In this document: positions 20,519 through 32,297 of the stretch, piece after piece | How positions within the stretch are numbered: position 1 is the first letter of the stretch | Layout of the letters: every line of letters begins with the position of its first letter | Origin: Bimuria novae-zelandiae CBS 107.79 | Lineage: Eukaryota; Ascomycota; Dothideomycetes; Pleosporales; Didymosphaeriaceae | Length of the DNA stretch: 39,422 bases | NCBI GenBank assembly: GCA_010015655.1 | Contig: ML976791.1 | Coordinates: 83,867-123,288 of the forward strand | Direction of reading: 5' to 3' | Notes under the pieces: model-generated | The model's input: only the letters and a program-made list of their open reading frames with translations | What the model was told of the DNA's origin: nothing | Databases searched by the model: none | Position numbers and translations under genes: made by a program

Positions 20519-21468
20519 GGCTCAGCAGAGGCGGCGAGGGCCGTGGGGTAGCAGGCGTGGGCGTGGGCGGGTGTAGGCGTCGTGCCGCAGTGGGGAGGCT
20601 CTATGAGCGCATCGGAGAGCGTGGTGAGCGACAGCGTGGGACCGCAGCGCTAGATTGCAAATAATACAGACGGGACGCGAAAGGTATGTATGCAGGTCCA
20701 GAAAAGGGCGTAGGAAACGTGTCTATGGGCAGTCGAGGCAGTTGCAGATGAAGCACTAGTGTGCTGTTTGCTCGGAGGCGATGCGCAAGTCAACGATCAA
20801 CCAGTAGTCGTCGCCGCTGCGGGTCGGGGTCGCGCTTGCTTAGGCTGGGGTATTAGCCTCACCGATCGGTACACACGCGACCAGTTGACAGACGCAGCAT
20901 ATGCGATATATTTCAACCGCGTTGGACAATGCGAAATCAACGCTGAAGCTAGTAGTAGCCGATGCCCGACTCGCGGTGCGGGATCACCATGCAAGCGCGC
21001 CAGGCCAGCGATGGCGTCACAGACAAAGAGAGCAGGCGGCGTAGCAGGTACATGCACATGAAAACTTGTCGATATTGGCACATGACCGTAGAAATCTCCG
21101 GCCAGGGATCTTCTCCTACACCCAGCTATCCATCACAGACTGACTGTGATTGACCGTGCGAATCCAGTCTTCGGTGCTGCTCGCAATTTGCACGTGCTCT
21201 GACATCATCCCTGTTGGTGTTTGGGGTGCAGTTTGGCAGCTTGATCCTGGCCCCATCACATCTCACATCCGACCTCGGCCCACCCCACAGGACAGCCAAA
21301 GCATTGTACGTCTCTCGTGTCTGTGTATCAACGCGTACCATCGGCCCACTGACACCCGTCGCAGAGGCTAGTCGACGCAGCGTGACAGCTCGTAGCGCTC
21401 CAAGCACACAAATACCGATACCCGCAGACCTACGCGCACACTTCACCGCACGCTTTCGTGCTACAGCC
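20519..21468. other. Divergent promoter region, Doa10 and the repeat protein
   Basis: About 950 bp between divergent start codons. No gene supported. The right 100 bp are the leader of the repeat-protein gene (CAC/GCA-rich). Open frames here are short and without domains. Confidence 0.6.
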
Positions 21469-24400
21469 ATGGCTGGCCAAAGCAATGGCCGGGCGAAGAA
21501 GCCCAACAAGCCTTCCCCGAATGGCAAAGCAAGTGGGCATGTGAATGGGCATGCCGACAAGTCAACCGTCACGCCGCCTGTCGCGCGAGCAAACAGGAAG
21601 CCGAGGAGGACGTGGGCGGGAAGCTTGACGAACGTCGTTGGGAGGTATGTCGCTTCTTCACTACATCATACCCGACCTGTAGTTGGAAAGAGGTCGTTTT
21701 GTGCCCCTCTATACAGTATTCCTCCGCACAGTGCTGACACTCTCCAGATTGCTATCTTGGTACCTTGTTATCACGTTCGCGTTCCGCTGTCCTTCATCGC
21801 TCCTACAGTTATCCGAAACGTCGCCTCAAGTCTGCAATCCCTATCTCCAGGCTCGCTCATATGCCGCTCCGTATTTTGATCCCTACTATCAGACCTACGT
21901 CGCGCCACAGGTCGAAAAGGCCAAGCCCTACGTGGACACGTTCGATCAGCGTGTCTATGCCCCTGTTTCGAGCTTCACAAAGAACCAGTATGCAACCTAT
22001 GGTGCCCATCGCGTGGAACAGGCCCAGAAGTATGCCGCGGCAGAATGGGCGAGGACCGCACGCCCACAGATTCAGAGCCTCCAGAACAAGGCATACGCCC
22101 GGTACGAGCAGCACCTCGGTCCTCATGTGAAGACTGCTTCGGATGCTGTGGGCCCTTATCTCGAGCAAACAAAAGCCAGTCTCGTAGAGATCTATCATAT
22201 TAGCATACTTCCGGCTTACGAAGCGGTACTACCGTATGCTCGCCAGGGATACACCCAGGGACACCGCGTAACGACCCGCGTAATCTTTCCTGCTGTTCAG
22301 TCTGGCAGAGATGCAACATGGAAGTTTGTCTCCCGCACACTTTGGCCGTATGTGCGAGTTCTCTACGGCGATAATGTTGAACCCCAACTTGTACGCATTC
22401 GCGAAAGACTTGGAAGGTACAAAGACCAGCAAAAGGTTGAGTCGGCAGTGGAGGCCGTGGGTTCATCATCGTAAGTTTTTTTTTATTTTTATTTTTTTGC
22501 TCCCTGTGGGTATTTCGCTAAACATCAATCAGGTCCGCGTTGTCCGAGAGTGAGTCGAGCACGTCTACCGTTGCCACTTCGTCCACCATTTCTTCGACCA
22601 TTAGTGCCGCCACTGAATCCGCAAAGTCAGGCTGGGGCGTGCTCGACGACTTCTTCGGCTCTGAATCTAGTGCGACGCCAGCAGAAGCTGGAGTTGAGAC
22701 TCAGACGCCTACGCAACCGGAACAGCCCAAGTTGACAGGTGCGGAGCTTCGGGAGAAGCTCAACCAAGACCTTCGGGAATGGCAAACCAAGTTTGCAACT
22801 GCTGCCGACAAAGGGGCCGAGGACCTGGACACGCGTGTCACCGATATTACCAAGCGCCAGATTGAGAACGGTGTGCGAGGCCATGGCGCCGCACTGATCG
22901 TGCAGCTGGAAGAGACCGCCGACTCCACCATCGCCTCGCTAGAGAAGTTCATCAAGCAATCCGTGAAGTCGCTGCCTGAAGATGCTTCGGAAGAGCAGCT
23001 GGAGAAGACTTATGAGCAATGCGTCGCTAAGACACGAAAGCTTGGACTGGCTGTCAAGGAGAAGGCACAAGCAGTTAGAAACTGGAAAACGACCTTCGAC
23101 CTGGAAACGGACAGTCTTGTTCGTGCCGCCGTTGCAAGTACAGTGGAAGTTCTCGACAAGATCCACGGCCTAGGCCTCCAAGAAGTCGGCATGCGCTGGG
23201 CTTGGACGGATGGCGTTGAATACAAAGATTGGAAAAACTATCACAAGCTAAGAAACACTCTTACCGAGTGGCAGGCGGAAGTGGAAGCTGTCGGGGCCAG
23301 ACACGAAGGTTTGAAGGCTGCTCACGAAGAGGCGGTGAAGCTCGAAGAAAAGGCCATGTCGATTGCGTCCACGATGGTAAACGAGCTTGTTCGCCTCAAA
23401 GACGTGTCCAAGTGGAAGATTTGGGCCAATGATGACAGTGACGACTTTTCAGACAAGAAGGTACCGGTTAGAGCGTATAAGGCCGCCCAGCAAGTCGTTG
23501 AGCATGTACAAGAAGCCTCTTCGCAAGCTTCTGAAGCTATTCTCGGGTCTTCGACGCCCGCTAGCGAGAGTGTCGCATCTGCCGTCAAGCAGTCTGCATC
23601 AGCCTTGAAGCAATCTGCATCCAGCGTCGCGTCACAGATCTCGGCGAACATTGCAGGCTCTTCGACGCCCGCTACCGAGAGTTTTGCATCCGCTGCCAAA
23701 CAATCTGTTTCCGATGTTTCCTCGAAGGTTTCTGAAGCCATCGCCGGCTCCGAAACGCCAGTTACCGAAAGTGTAGCCTCGGCCATCAAACCCAAAGTCT
23801 CAAAAGCATCTTCGAAAGCATTGGAGGCTGCCGCCGCTGGTCAGGACAAGATCAATAGTGAAGCTTCCAACATCGCGGATAATGTTGAAAGCGTTACTGA
23901 AGCAGCAAAGGAGTATGCCAGCGAGGCGCCTAAGAAGGTCTGGGGTGGAGCCAATGCTCAGGTTCTTGCAGAAGCCAAGCAGATTGTATTTGACGACGTG
24001 ATTGAGGATGACGAAGACGGGACTTATTCTGAGAAACTCCAAAGTCTGGTCGCGAATGCCGGAGACCGGGCGGCCGATCTGAGTCGGGCTGTTAGCGAGG
24101 CTCTCCTCAAGCCGTCTAAGACCCAAGGCACCGCTGAATCTGTCACATCGCTAGCAAGTGAGCAATACGCAAAGGCCATAGCTGCTGCTTCGAGCGTTCT
24201 CTACGGAACGGAACAAGGGGCTGTTGAGAGTGCAACCAGTCTTGCTTCGGATAAGTTTGCGTCAGCTGTCACAGCGTAAGTTCATTTGAATTTGGCAACA
24301 TTGTCTGACATTTTACTAGGGCATCCTACGCCATGTATGGTACACCTACACCTACTGCTGTCATCCAGACTATTCGCACTGGCGCTAGCTCTCGCTACAA

Positions 24401-26042
24401 TGAAGCTGTCAGTCTCGCTAATGAGCAGTTTGAGAATGCGAAATCTCAGCTGTCCGTTTTGGTGTCTGGTACGACACAGCCTGCTCATCAAACTATGCTT
24501 GCAATGATCGAGAAGGCATACTCGGACTCATTGGCAGCCGCTAGCGAACGTTTGGATGCTGCTCTCCAATACACCGAGTCTGTAAAGAGCTATGCAGCTG
24601 GGCCTACTCAAGGCTACTTCGAATCGGTCTCTTCTATTGCATCGTCAAGACTGTCTGAGGGATTGAGTCAAGCCTCTGCTCAATTCTCTTCCCAGCCTAC
24701 CGGATCTCCAGCTCTTCAAGGTGCACGCCGACAATATTACGAGGCGATTGGATTGGCCCACGCACGGTACTCTAAGTTCCTAGGTGCTGCTTCCAGCGCC
24801 GTCTATGGACCAGAGCAAGGCACTGTCGAATCGCTTGCCTCGGTAGCTTCAGCTTCGGCGGCTTCAGTCGCATCCCAAGCCAGTTCTGCTGTTATTGGAA
24901 CCGAGACGCCTTGGGCACAGTCGGTCGCGTCTGAGGCCTCTGGCTCTGCTCAATCGTACGCATCATATGTCTCCGGATCCGCAGAGTCGGCTGCAGCTCA
25001 AGCCCGTGACGCCGCCGAACCTTTAGCTTCGCAGGTCAGCTCTGGTGTTATTGGCTCTGAGACCCCTTGGACAGAATCCGTGGCGTCCCAAGCAAGTGAG
25101 AACTGGGAGGCTCTGATTGCGAAAGCTAGTAGCCAGGTGTATGGTGCGCCCACCCCTTGGGCAGAGTCAGTATACTCTCAAGCCGGGTCCTATGCCGCAC
25201 AAGCTACCGCCGGGGCTGCCGAACAAGCTGCCGCAGTTCAGGCACTCATCTCAGAATTGGTGATCGGAAAAGAGCCCGACTTCACAGAGAGTGTGATGGC
25301 GCGCTTCTCCTCCGCGTACTATACTGGTCTTCCTGCAGCCGTGAACTCTGTGAACTCTTTCGCTTCCCAGAACTACGAGGCGGCAAGCTCTTTCGCCGGT
25401 GAAAGTTTCGAAGCGGCTACAGAGTATGCCGCGGACGCTTACGCTTCGGCTTCATCAGTCGTCAGCAGTGTCTTTACGCCTCCACCCGCCATTGAAACCA
25501 TTCTCTCCCAGGCCAACGATCAGCTTAGCGCGGCGGTAGAGAGCGCGTCCGTCGCCGTCTACGGAACTCAAAAAGGTACCGTGGAACAGGCCAGCGAGTC
25601 CGTTGCCAGCGCGTATGCTTCCGTTCAGTCTAAAGCCAGTGAAGCCCTCTACGGGACCGCGCAAGCATCCAACGATTTCGCCGCCGTCGCATCCAGCGCT
25701 CAAGCAGCTATCAGCGAGGCTGTCTTCGGCACACCCTCAGCTACAGGTTACGCGGCGTCTGCCTCGAACGGTGCGGCCGCTGCTGCCAGCGTGTACAGCT
25801 CCGTTGCGTCCGTAGCCAGCGAAAAAGCCGCCGATGCCGCGGCTGCTGCCAGCAGCGCCATTTACGGCCCCGAACAAGGTGCCGTGGAGAGCGCAAGCGC
25901 CAGACTCGCTGCTGCCGTCGAGGCGGCAAACTCACGCATCAGCGAGATGTACGCGGCGGCTGCAACGAACGCGGGGGCTGCGGTTAGCAGCGCGAGCAGC
26001 GTCGCGACAGAAGCGACTCAGCGCGTCAAGGATGAGTTGTAG
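21469..26042 (+). CDS. Large membrane-anchored Ala/Ser-rich repeat protein (fungal family often labelled hoxa13-like)
   Basis: Four exons: 21469-21644, 21748-22470, 22533-24275 and 24320-26042, encoding 1454 residues. Introns are 103, 62 and 44 bp with GTATGT/GTAAGT donors, and all phases fit. After a basic N-terminus (KKPNKPSPNG, RANRKPRRTW) comes one hydrophobic segment, LLSWYLVITFAFRCPSS (60-76). Then Tyr/Pro/Ala-rich amphipathic helices run to about residue 290 (PYFDPYYQTYVAPQVEKAKP; RTLWPYVRVLYGDNVEPQLV). A charged coiled region at about 365-600 contains VGMRWAWTDGVEYKDWKNYH. From 636 to about 1410 there are some fifteen degenerate repeats with a core like YGTxxPxxESVAS. I recall the family as annotated 'transcription factor hoxa13' in Aspergillus; no homeodomain is visible, so that name is misleading. 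Helices like those of lipid-droplet or membrane-coat proteins are suggested, not shown. Function unknown. Confidence 0.88.
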
Positions 26043-28993
26043 ACTCACTGCATCGTCGAGACGCGCTGCGTTGTGGAACGCGTCCCTGTTACTTGGACGG
26101 CGGCGGCAGCAGTTGAGCCGAGCCCACCGTCCTCTTCACCTTCACAATCAAAAACACTTCAGATTGAACGCCACGATGGACCAGCAAGCCACACTTCCGA
26201 TGCTACCATCGTTCACCCTCCTTGTAAACTCCAACACTCCTTCCTCCAATAATCGCCGAAGGCAACTCCCATCCATCCCTCTTTCGCACTTTGTCAAATG
26301 AGCGGTATTCCCACGTATTGTATCAAGCCTTTTCTTTCCCATTTCAGCAGGACTGGGGTGGACGCCCACGACGAGAGACGATTATGCAAGTGTATGATTT
26401 AGCGTTTGTTTACGGTTACCCTTTTTCTCCCTGTTTGCTCTGGGCCATGGAATTATGAGGTTGAGGTTGAACTGTTGCTAGGGCTGGGAATGGTAGTGCA
26501 AGTATGTATTTGGGTAGACGCAATGAATATACCCTTTTTGCTTCTATAGTGCTTGTGTGCGATGCTTCAGGGTGATGTTGGTGGTGTGGTGCTGGTAGTG
26601 GGTGGGATATATACGTAAGGTAACGTTAGGGACTTGTGCGATGGGGCGGGCGGCTGCGAAGGTATAGGACTTTTCACAGTAGTAGACAAAGCCATTCTAA
26701 GTCATTTGTGGAAAAGGAGTGGAGTTTCACAAGGGTACGGTACATGAGCTACGTCGGAGTTGGGTGTAAACAGTACATTTATATAAGTCAAGTCTCTAAC
26801 CTTAGTTTGCTTACCCTCCAAGCAAGTCCGGGAGTACTGTACACTGGCCGATCTACCAGCAACCAGTGACAAATCTTACATAGATATGTAGGACGTCCGT
26901 TCGACCCGTGAACGACGCCACCTAGATAGGGAATGAATCAAAGCCTCCCCCTATAGCTCTCTTTCCAGGAGCGTATCCGCGTGTAAAGTCGACGCCGTGG
27001 ACAGGTTAAACGGACGTGACGAGAGGTCCTATATGTACAATCAGTCTCCTGAGAAGATTTTGGTGTATAATCGCTGACTCCGTGCAAGGGCTTTCGGCCA
27101 AATCCTTGGCCAAAAGATTACTTGCATTTGACCAACCACTCCAAGGGGAGCATGGACTTTCAAGGGTTTCGAAATCAACAAGCTGTTCGGCACAAATCGA
27201 CTTCTTCTCTCAAGAGTTTTACCGCGGACTTCACGAAGCTTGCGAAGCTCCAAAGTTTGGTTGACAACTCCCAAGTCTTTCTATGCTGCATCCGACCTTC
27301 CTCAGAGAACCGTAGGTATGTACAAGGAAAAGGGTGGTTAGCAGTTATACGCCTGAGTTCTTTGAGAGTGTATACGTGGAAGCAGCATAGTTGTGGTATC
27401 CAAGTATGCCCGAGAACGCAAAAGGAGAACCCCAACAGCTGTCACTGCAGTATTAAGGAGTTATTAAGCACGATTAAGCCCTTTGGGACGACTTGGTCTT
27501 TCCGCTAGCCGTAAATTTAACATTGAAGGCCTGGGCCGGGCCGCTTGCGGTCGCGCATGAGCAGCGCCGCAATAATGCGCCTCAGTTTTCACACTGGCAG
27601 CCATCCGTGTGCATCTTTTCGGATTCGGAGATGTTTCGGTTTCGAGCGCGAGCGGAGAATGTAAACTATTGACCAGCTTCGGCTGATTAGTCGGCAGATG
27701 TTCTCTCATTTTGAGAGTGCGAGGCTGCTTCCAATGGGGAGAACACAGAGGCTGGGTCCGTACAGGATGCACGTGCGAGTCATTCGACCGCGCCGAAGCA
27801 ACATGATCACAATGGCACTGGAGACACCGGAGATGTGGGCGTGGTACGATGAATGGTATAGTCGGGTCGCTGTGTTTTCTACTGAGTACCATAGGTAGGG
27901 TATATTTAATCCCCGTTGTCAACGTGTGGACAGTGGATGTCCCATCTGTTTCGAGCAGAGGACTCGGCTTCCCGTTGAGGACATTGGACTCTGGACTGGA
28001 GTGTGCCTCGAAAACCCGGTCAGACGGGGAGATGTAAACGACAGCTGTGTGTAGCACTTCTCGTGTGCGAGAAAGGCATGACTCGAACCAATATCTCTCG
28101 TGTTCGTCTCTCCATGTACCTTTGACCAGATCGGATTGTAGGAAATGTTTTCGGTTCGTTAGCGACCTCGGATGTACACTCCGAGCCACATCGATGTTCT
28201 TAGCGCTCCAAATCCCCAAACCGGTGGGCGCTGTGAACATGTGGTGCCAGCCGCACGAGTCAGGCGCCCGCGAGCCACTCTCCCGGGCCTCCCGCTGTAC
28301 GTTTGCGCAAATACCCGCGGCTACCGGATCCACCGAACGCGGGCTCGTCCAATCCATCCGGCGCGCTCCTTCCCCGTCTCATATGGCTCGTCTGTTAAGT
28401 TCAATCCGTCAAACCACCCGGATAAACAAACTGCGTACCATTGGTAGTTTCCGCTAGCTCCAGGCACGCTTCCGCTCCGCACGGTGCACCAGCTCGCCGA
28501 GCCGAGAGTTTATTCTGACGTGCGGCCTAGCTCTCACGCTTGGTCCCCTTGTGCGCTTCCTCCAGCTGGGGTGCACAGCGCGTACACCTATGAGACGCGC
28601 GGGACGCCTGCGAGGCGCCCGGGCGGCGCCGGGATGGCGTCCACGCGGTGCTTGTGAACGCAGGGGCTCGAAAATTGAGTTTAATAGAATTAATTTCGCG
28701 CTTCATACTTGCCGAAGATGGATTGATGTCGAGTGGGAAATGGGGCTCGGCGAGGAATGAACCGGCTTGACAGGATTGCAGAGGCGGTGTGGATTGCGCA
28801 CTGAGCTAGACAGGGTGTGTAAGGATGGGTAGAAGTCGTCATGTCGCACGAGCACTATATGGATCGTCGTGAGTTCGTTGTTTACCTCGCTCACGGCTTC
28901 GAATCTCTATTCTCTCTCTCTTTAACCCCGCACCACGGGCGAACGTTCATTCATTTGACTCCCGGTCGTCTTGAACGGTAGTAGACGAGAACC
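26043..28993. other. 3-kb intergenic region
   Basis: No convincing gene. The longest frame (minus strand, 27464-28357, 297 residues) stays open but has no hydrophobic segment, no recognisable domain and Arg/Pro/His/Ser-rich, random-looking composition. Shorter frames are similar. The last 80 bp include a CT-rich tract (about 28909-28923) that probably belongs to the promoter of the next gene. Confidence 0.5.
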
Positions 28994-30175
28994 ATGGGTA
29001 GCGTGGTAAACGGGCCGCCGCCTCCAGACACAAACTATGCGCCGACGTTTCTGGGCGTCACTGGGACTTTTACGCTCCTTGCGATTGGACTGTGCGGTGC
29101 GCGGATCTGGTCAAAATCGCGCCCGGGATTCAAGCTGCGCGTAGACGACTATCTCGTTGCAATAGCGACGGTACGGAATTCCACCGCTGCGCATGTTAGT
29201 TTGAGAATATTGTCTGACTTTCACAGGTACTCTGTACCGTCGGTTTCTTTCTCTCGGTCGGTTCTTCCGTCCACGGCTGGGGCCACCACAGCGCCTATGT
29301 CTCCCCTGCGGACACGACCACGCTCATGAAGCTCAACTTCGTGCAGCAGGTGATCTGGATTGGAGCGATTGCGATAACGCGGTTGAGCATCGCGTTATCG
29401 CTTTTGCGCCTCAGTCCCGACAGAGCGTGGAAGTGGATCCTGTGGGCTGTCATTGCTATCCAGGTCATCACGTACGCCGGACATATGCTGTTCCAATTCG
29501 CAAATTGTCGACCGTTGAAGGCGAACTGGATGCCCATGTACGACGTGCGGTGCTGGCCGCGGAAGTACGTGTTAATTTTCGGGTGGGTCGCTAATGGTAT
29601 GCTTTCGCCTTTTCCTTGAAGATTTTCTGCCGTTTGGAAACAAGACGGTATGCTGATGTAGAGCAGGTATATTGGTTGCCCTCGACGTCATTCTGGCACT
29701 TCTCCCCATCCACCTGATCCGCACCCTTAATCGCACCACTCGCGAGAAGATGCTGATATGCTGTCTCATGGCCATGGGTCTTCTCGCCGCTGTCATCGCC
29801 GCATATCGGATGGGCATCTCAGACAAGACATTTGCAGGCGATCTCGTCTCCGGCACCGTCATGATGTCTATGTGGTGCATGTTGGAGGTGCTCTTGGGCA
29901 TTATTGCTGCGTGTTTGGCGCCACTCAAGGCCCATGCCGAGCGCTTTCTGCATCGCGTCGGCCTGCTTGCGAGCCGTGGGGAGATGACACGGCCAAGCTT
30001 CGTTATGAGCCTTGCCGAGCAGGGAGGGGACGGTGCTGTACCGCCGAGTAGGAGTACGGATGATTCGGGACTGAAGGATTCTATGCACTCGGGAGAAAGA
30101 AAGGAAACCAAGAAGGTCGGGGTCGATGCTGTCGAAGTGGATCATGATCATAGGGATAACGGTTCAATGGTATAA
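28994..30175 (+). CDS. Fungal rhodopsin-like seven-helix integral membrane protein
   Basis: Three exons: 28994-29170, 29227-29596 and 29667-30175, giving 351 residues. Introns are 56 bp (donor GTACGG, acceptor TCACAG) and 70 bp (donor GTATGC, acceptor GAGCAG), phases 0 and 1. Seven membrane helices are visible at about 18-40, 51-72, 97-120, 127-151, 174-201, 210-232 and 243-268. The order and signature residues (RVDDYL before helix 2; LDVILALLPIHLIRTL in helix 5; LMAMGLLAAVIAAYR in helix 6) are those of the large fungal 'rhodopsin domain' family, related in layout to PTH11-type receptors. Helix 7 has no lysine for retinal, so it is not a light-driven opsin. The cytosolic tail is charged and disordered. 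Ligand and role are unknown; members are often lineage-specific and expanded. Confidence 0.88.
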
Positions 30176-31125
30176 TTTTGGTTTTTGTTCTTGTCTGACT
30201 GGCTCAGACCGCTGGAGGTTTGCATCATACTTTCTCTGTAATAATACAACTTCATCTTTTCAATTTGCAAGTGGAATGGCTAACATTAGGTGCAAGCGCT
30301 AGCCGCGTCATTATTCGTCTAACTTGTGAAGTGTGCACTGCCGATCAGTATACAATCTATTTGAGAACGATCGTGTCAATGCTCATACCAGGTAGCGCAC
30401 GACTCTCCAGTGGAAGTTGAAGGACAATTGTACAAATATTGATAAGATCTGTACAGAGCGAGTGCTACGCATGGCGGCAGTGATTCCGTGGTACAGCGCA
30501 TAGAATTGCGCGGTCAAGCCGCAAGGCAGGGGTTCTCTGCTTCGAGTCGTAATAACATACAACGAGTCGTGTCGCAATAAACGCCCAGCGCGTTGTGCTG
30601 AGGGAACCCGACGTGTAAAAACGGGATGTCTCCAACCTGTTAATTAGGTTCGTCAAAATGGCCAAAACGCCCTTTCCTGTTCTCAGGGCGCCATGAGATG
30701 GAATGTTCGCTGCTGCAGAGTCGTAGACGACACCTGGGTATAAGTGGAAGCAACCAGGGCGCGAGGCAGGGGTGAACCACTTGCGCAGGTCAAATCTGGT
30801 TGTTAACACGGACTTCGCGGACGTGCCTCTTTCTTGGGTGGGAATTGCGAGCGGAAGATGAGTCGGCGACGGCTGCTCAGCAACAACGAGGAAAGGGATA
30901 ACTACTGACGAGTTGGCCGTGACGTGCGAGGATAGAATGTTCCTGCCACAAAAGCGACGACTCCATGCGTTCCTCCCCCGTGCCTAGCAGTCGCACCTTT
31001 CGCCGCGGATTCATGGTCAAGCACGCACTCACAACTCTGTCATACAACCAAATCACAAAATCAACATTTGATCAGAACGCTTCGATTACGTAAATCGTCG
31101 AGATGAATCTTCACTACTGCTCTCT
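30176..31125. other. Convergent intergenic region
   Basis: 950 bp between the 3' ends of converging genes. Contains short open frames only; nothing recognisable. Confidence 0.6.
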
Positions 31126-32263
31126 TTACTTATCCTCTTCCTGGAACTCCACAAGCGCCGTCCCAGCCTTACACAAATCCCCCGCCTTGTGCACCACCCT
31201 CGCAACAATCCCATCATGCGGCGCCCTAATCACGGTCTCCATCTTCATGCTCTCAATCACCACGAGTGGCTGGTCCCTCTTCACCTCCTCGCCCTCCGTG
31301 ACATCGACCCTCAGGACCTTGCACGGCATGGGCGCAAGCACGCTGTTTGTTAGGTCTTTCACACCGAGGGCCTTGGCTGCCCATTTCGGCACTGCAAGCT
31401 GTAACCGGTACTGCTTGCCTTGCTGGAAGAGCGTCAGGCGGTCTTCGTCGCGGATGAAGGTGGTCGAGAGACGGGTGTGAGGGAAGAATGTCGTGAGCGT
31501 GTTGGTTGACGGGGAGAATGTGGAGATAACGTTGCTGTATGTGCGGTCGGCGATTGTGATGTCGAATTTCGTTGGAGCAGTTTGGACAAGGGTTACAGGG
31601 GTGGACGTTGAATCGCCCTTTCCGTTAGCAGGCGTCTCCACGAGATCAACTTGCCGGCGCTGGAAGCTGCTGCTGTAGCCAATAGACGTGACTGGCGGGC
31701 CGGAAAAGAGGTCTGCGTGCGTTCCAGAGGTCTCCTGGAGTGCGAGCCCGAGCGCCGCTTGTGCGTAGACTTCTGGTGCTGGAGGTTCGGGTGCGAAGAG
31801 CTCGTCATGGTGCTTCTGGATGTAGCCTGTCTCCACGTTGCCGGCGACGAAATCTGGGCTGACGCACATTTTTTTAAGGAATTCGATGTTGGTTATGGGT
31901 CCAGCGACTTCATATTCTTCTAGAGCGGCCCGTAGTTTAGCGATTGCGGCTTCTCTTGTCGGACCCTGAACGATGAGCTTCGCAATCATGGGGTCGTAGT
32001 GGGAAGAGACTTCGTCGCCGGCAACGAAACCTGCGTCTATCCGCACTGTGGGTGTTGGCTTTGGGGTTTTCAAGTGCAACAGGAGACCTGAGTCTGGAAT
32101 GAAATTCATGTCCGGGTTTTCGGCGTAAATTCGTGCCTCGATGGCTGCTCCACGCTCTTTTATCCTCTGTTCGATCTCTTGCTGTGTCAAGGGTAGTTTG
32201 CCTCCTTCGGCGACAATAAGCTGCCATCGCACGAGATCCTCACCTGTCACCATTTCAGTGACG

Positions 32264-32297
<34 letters not shown>

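Noticed and set aside
21469..26042. Homeobox transcription factor
   Set aside because: The label exists for relatives, but no homeodomain or other DNA-binding motif is visible and there is a hydrophobic N-terminal segment.
28994..30175. Light-sensing or ion-pumping opsin
   Set aside because: Seven helices are present, but helix 7 has no lysine for retinal and the motifs are those of the non-opsin fungal rhodopsin-like family.
30440..30560. tRNA-like B-box sequence
   Set aside because: A TTCGAGTC stretch is present, but no A box or cloverleaf could be drawn around it.
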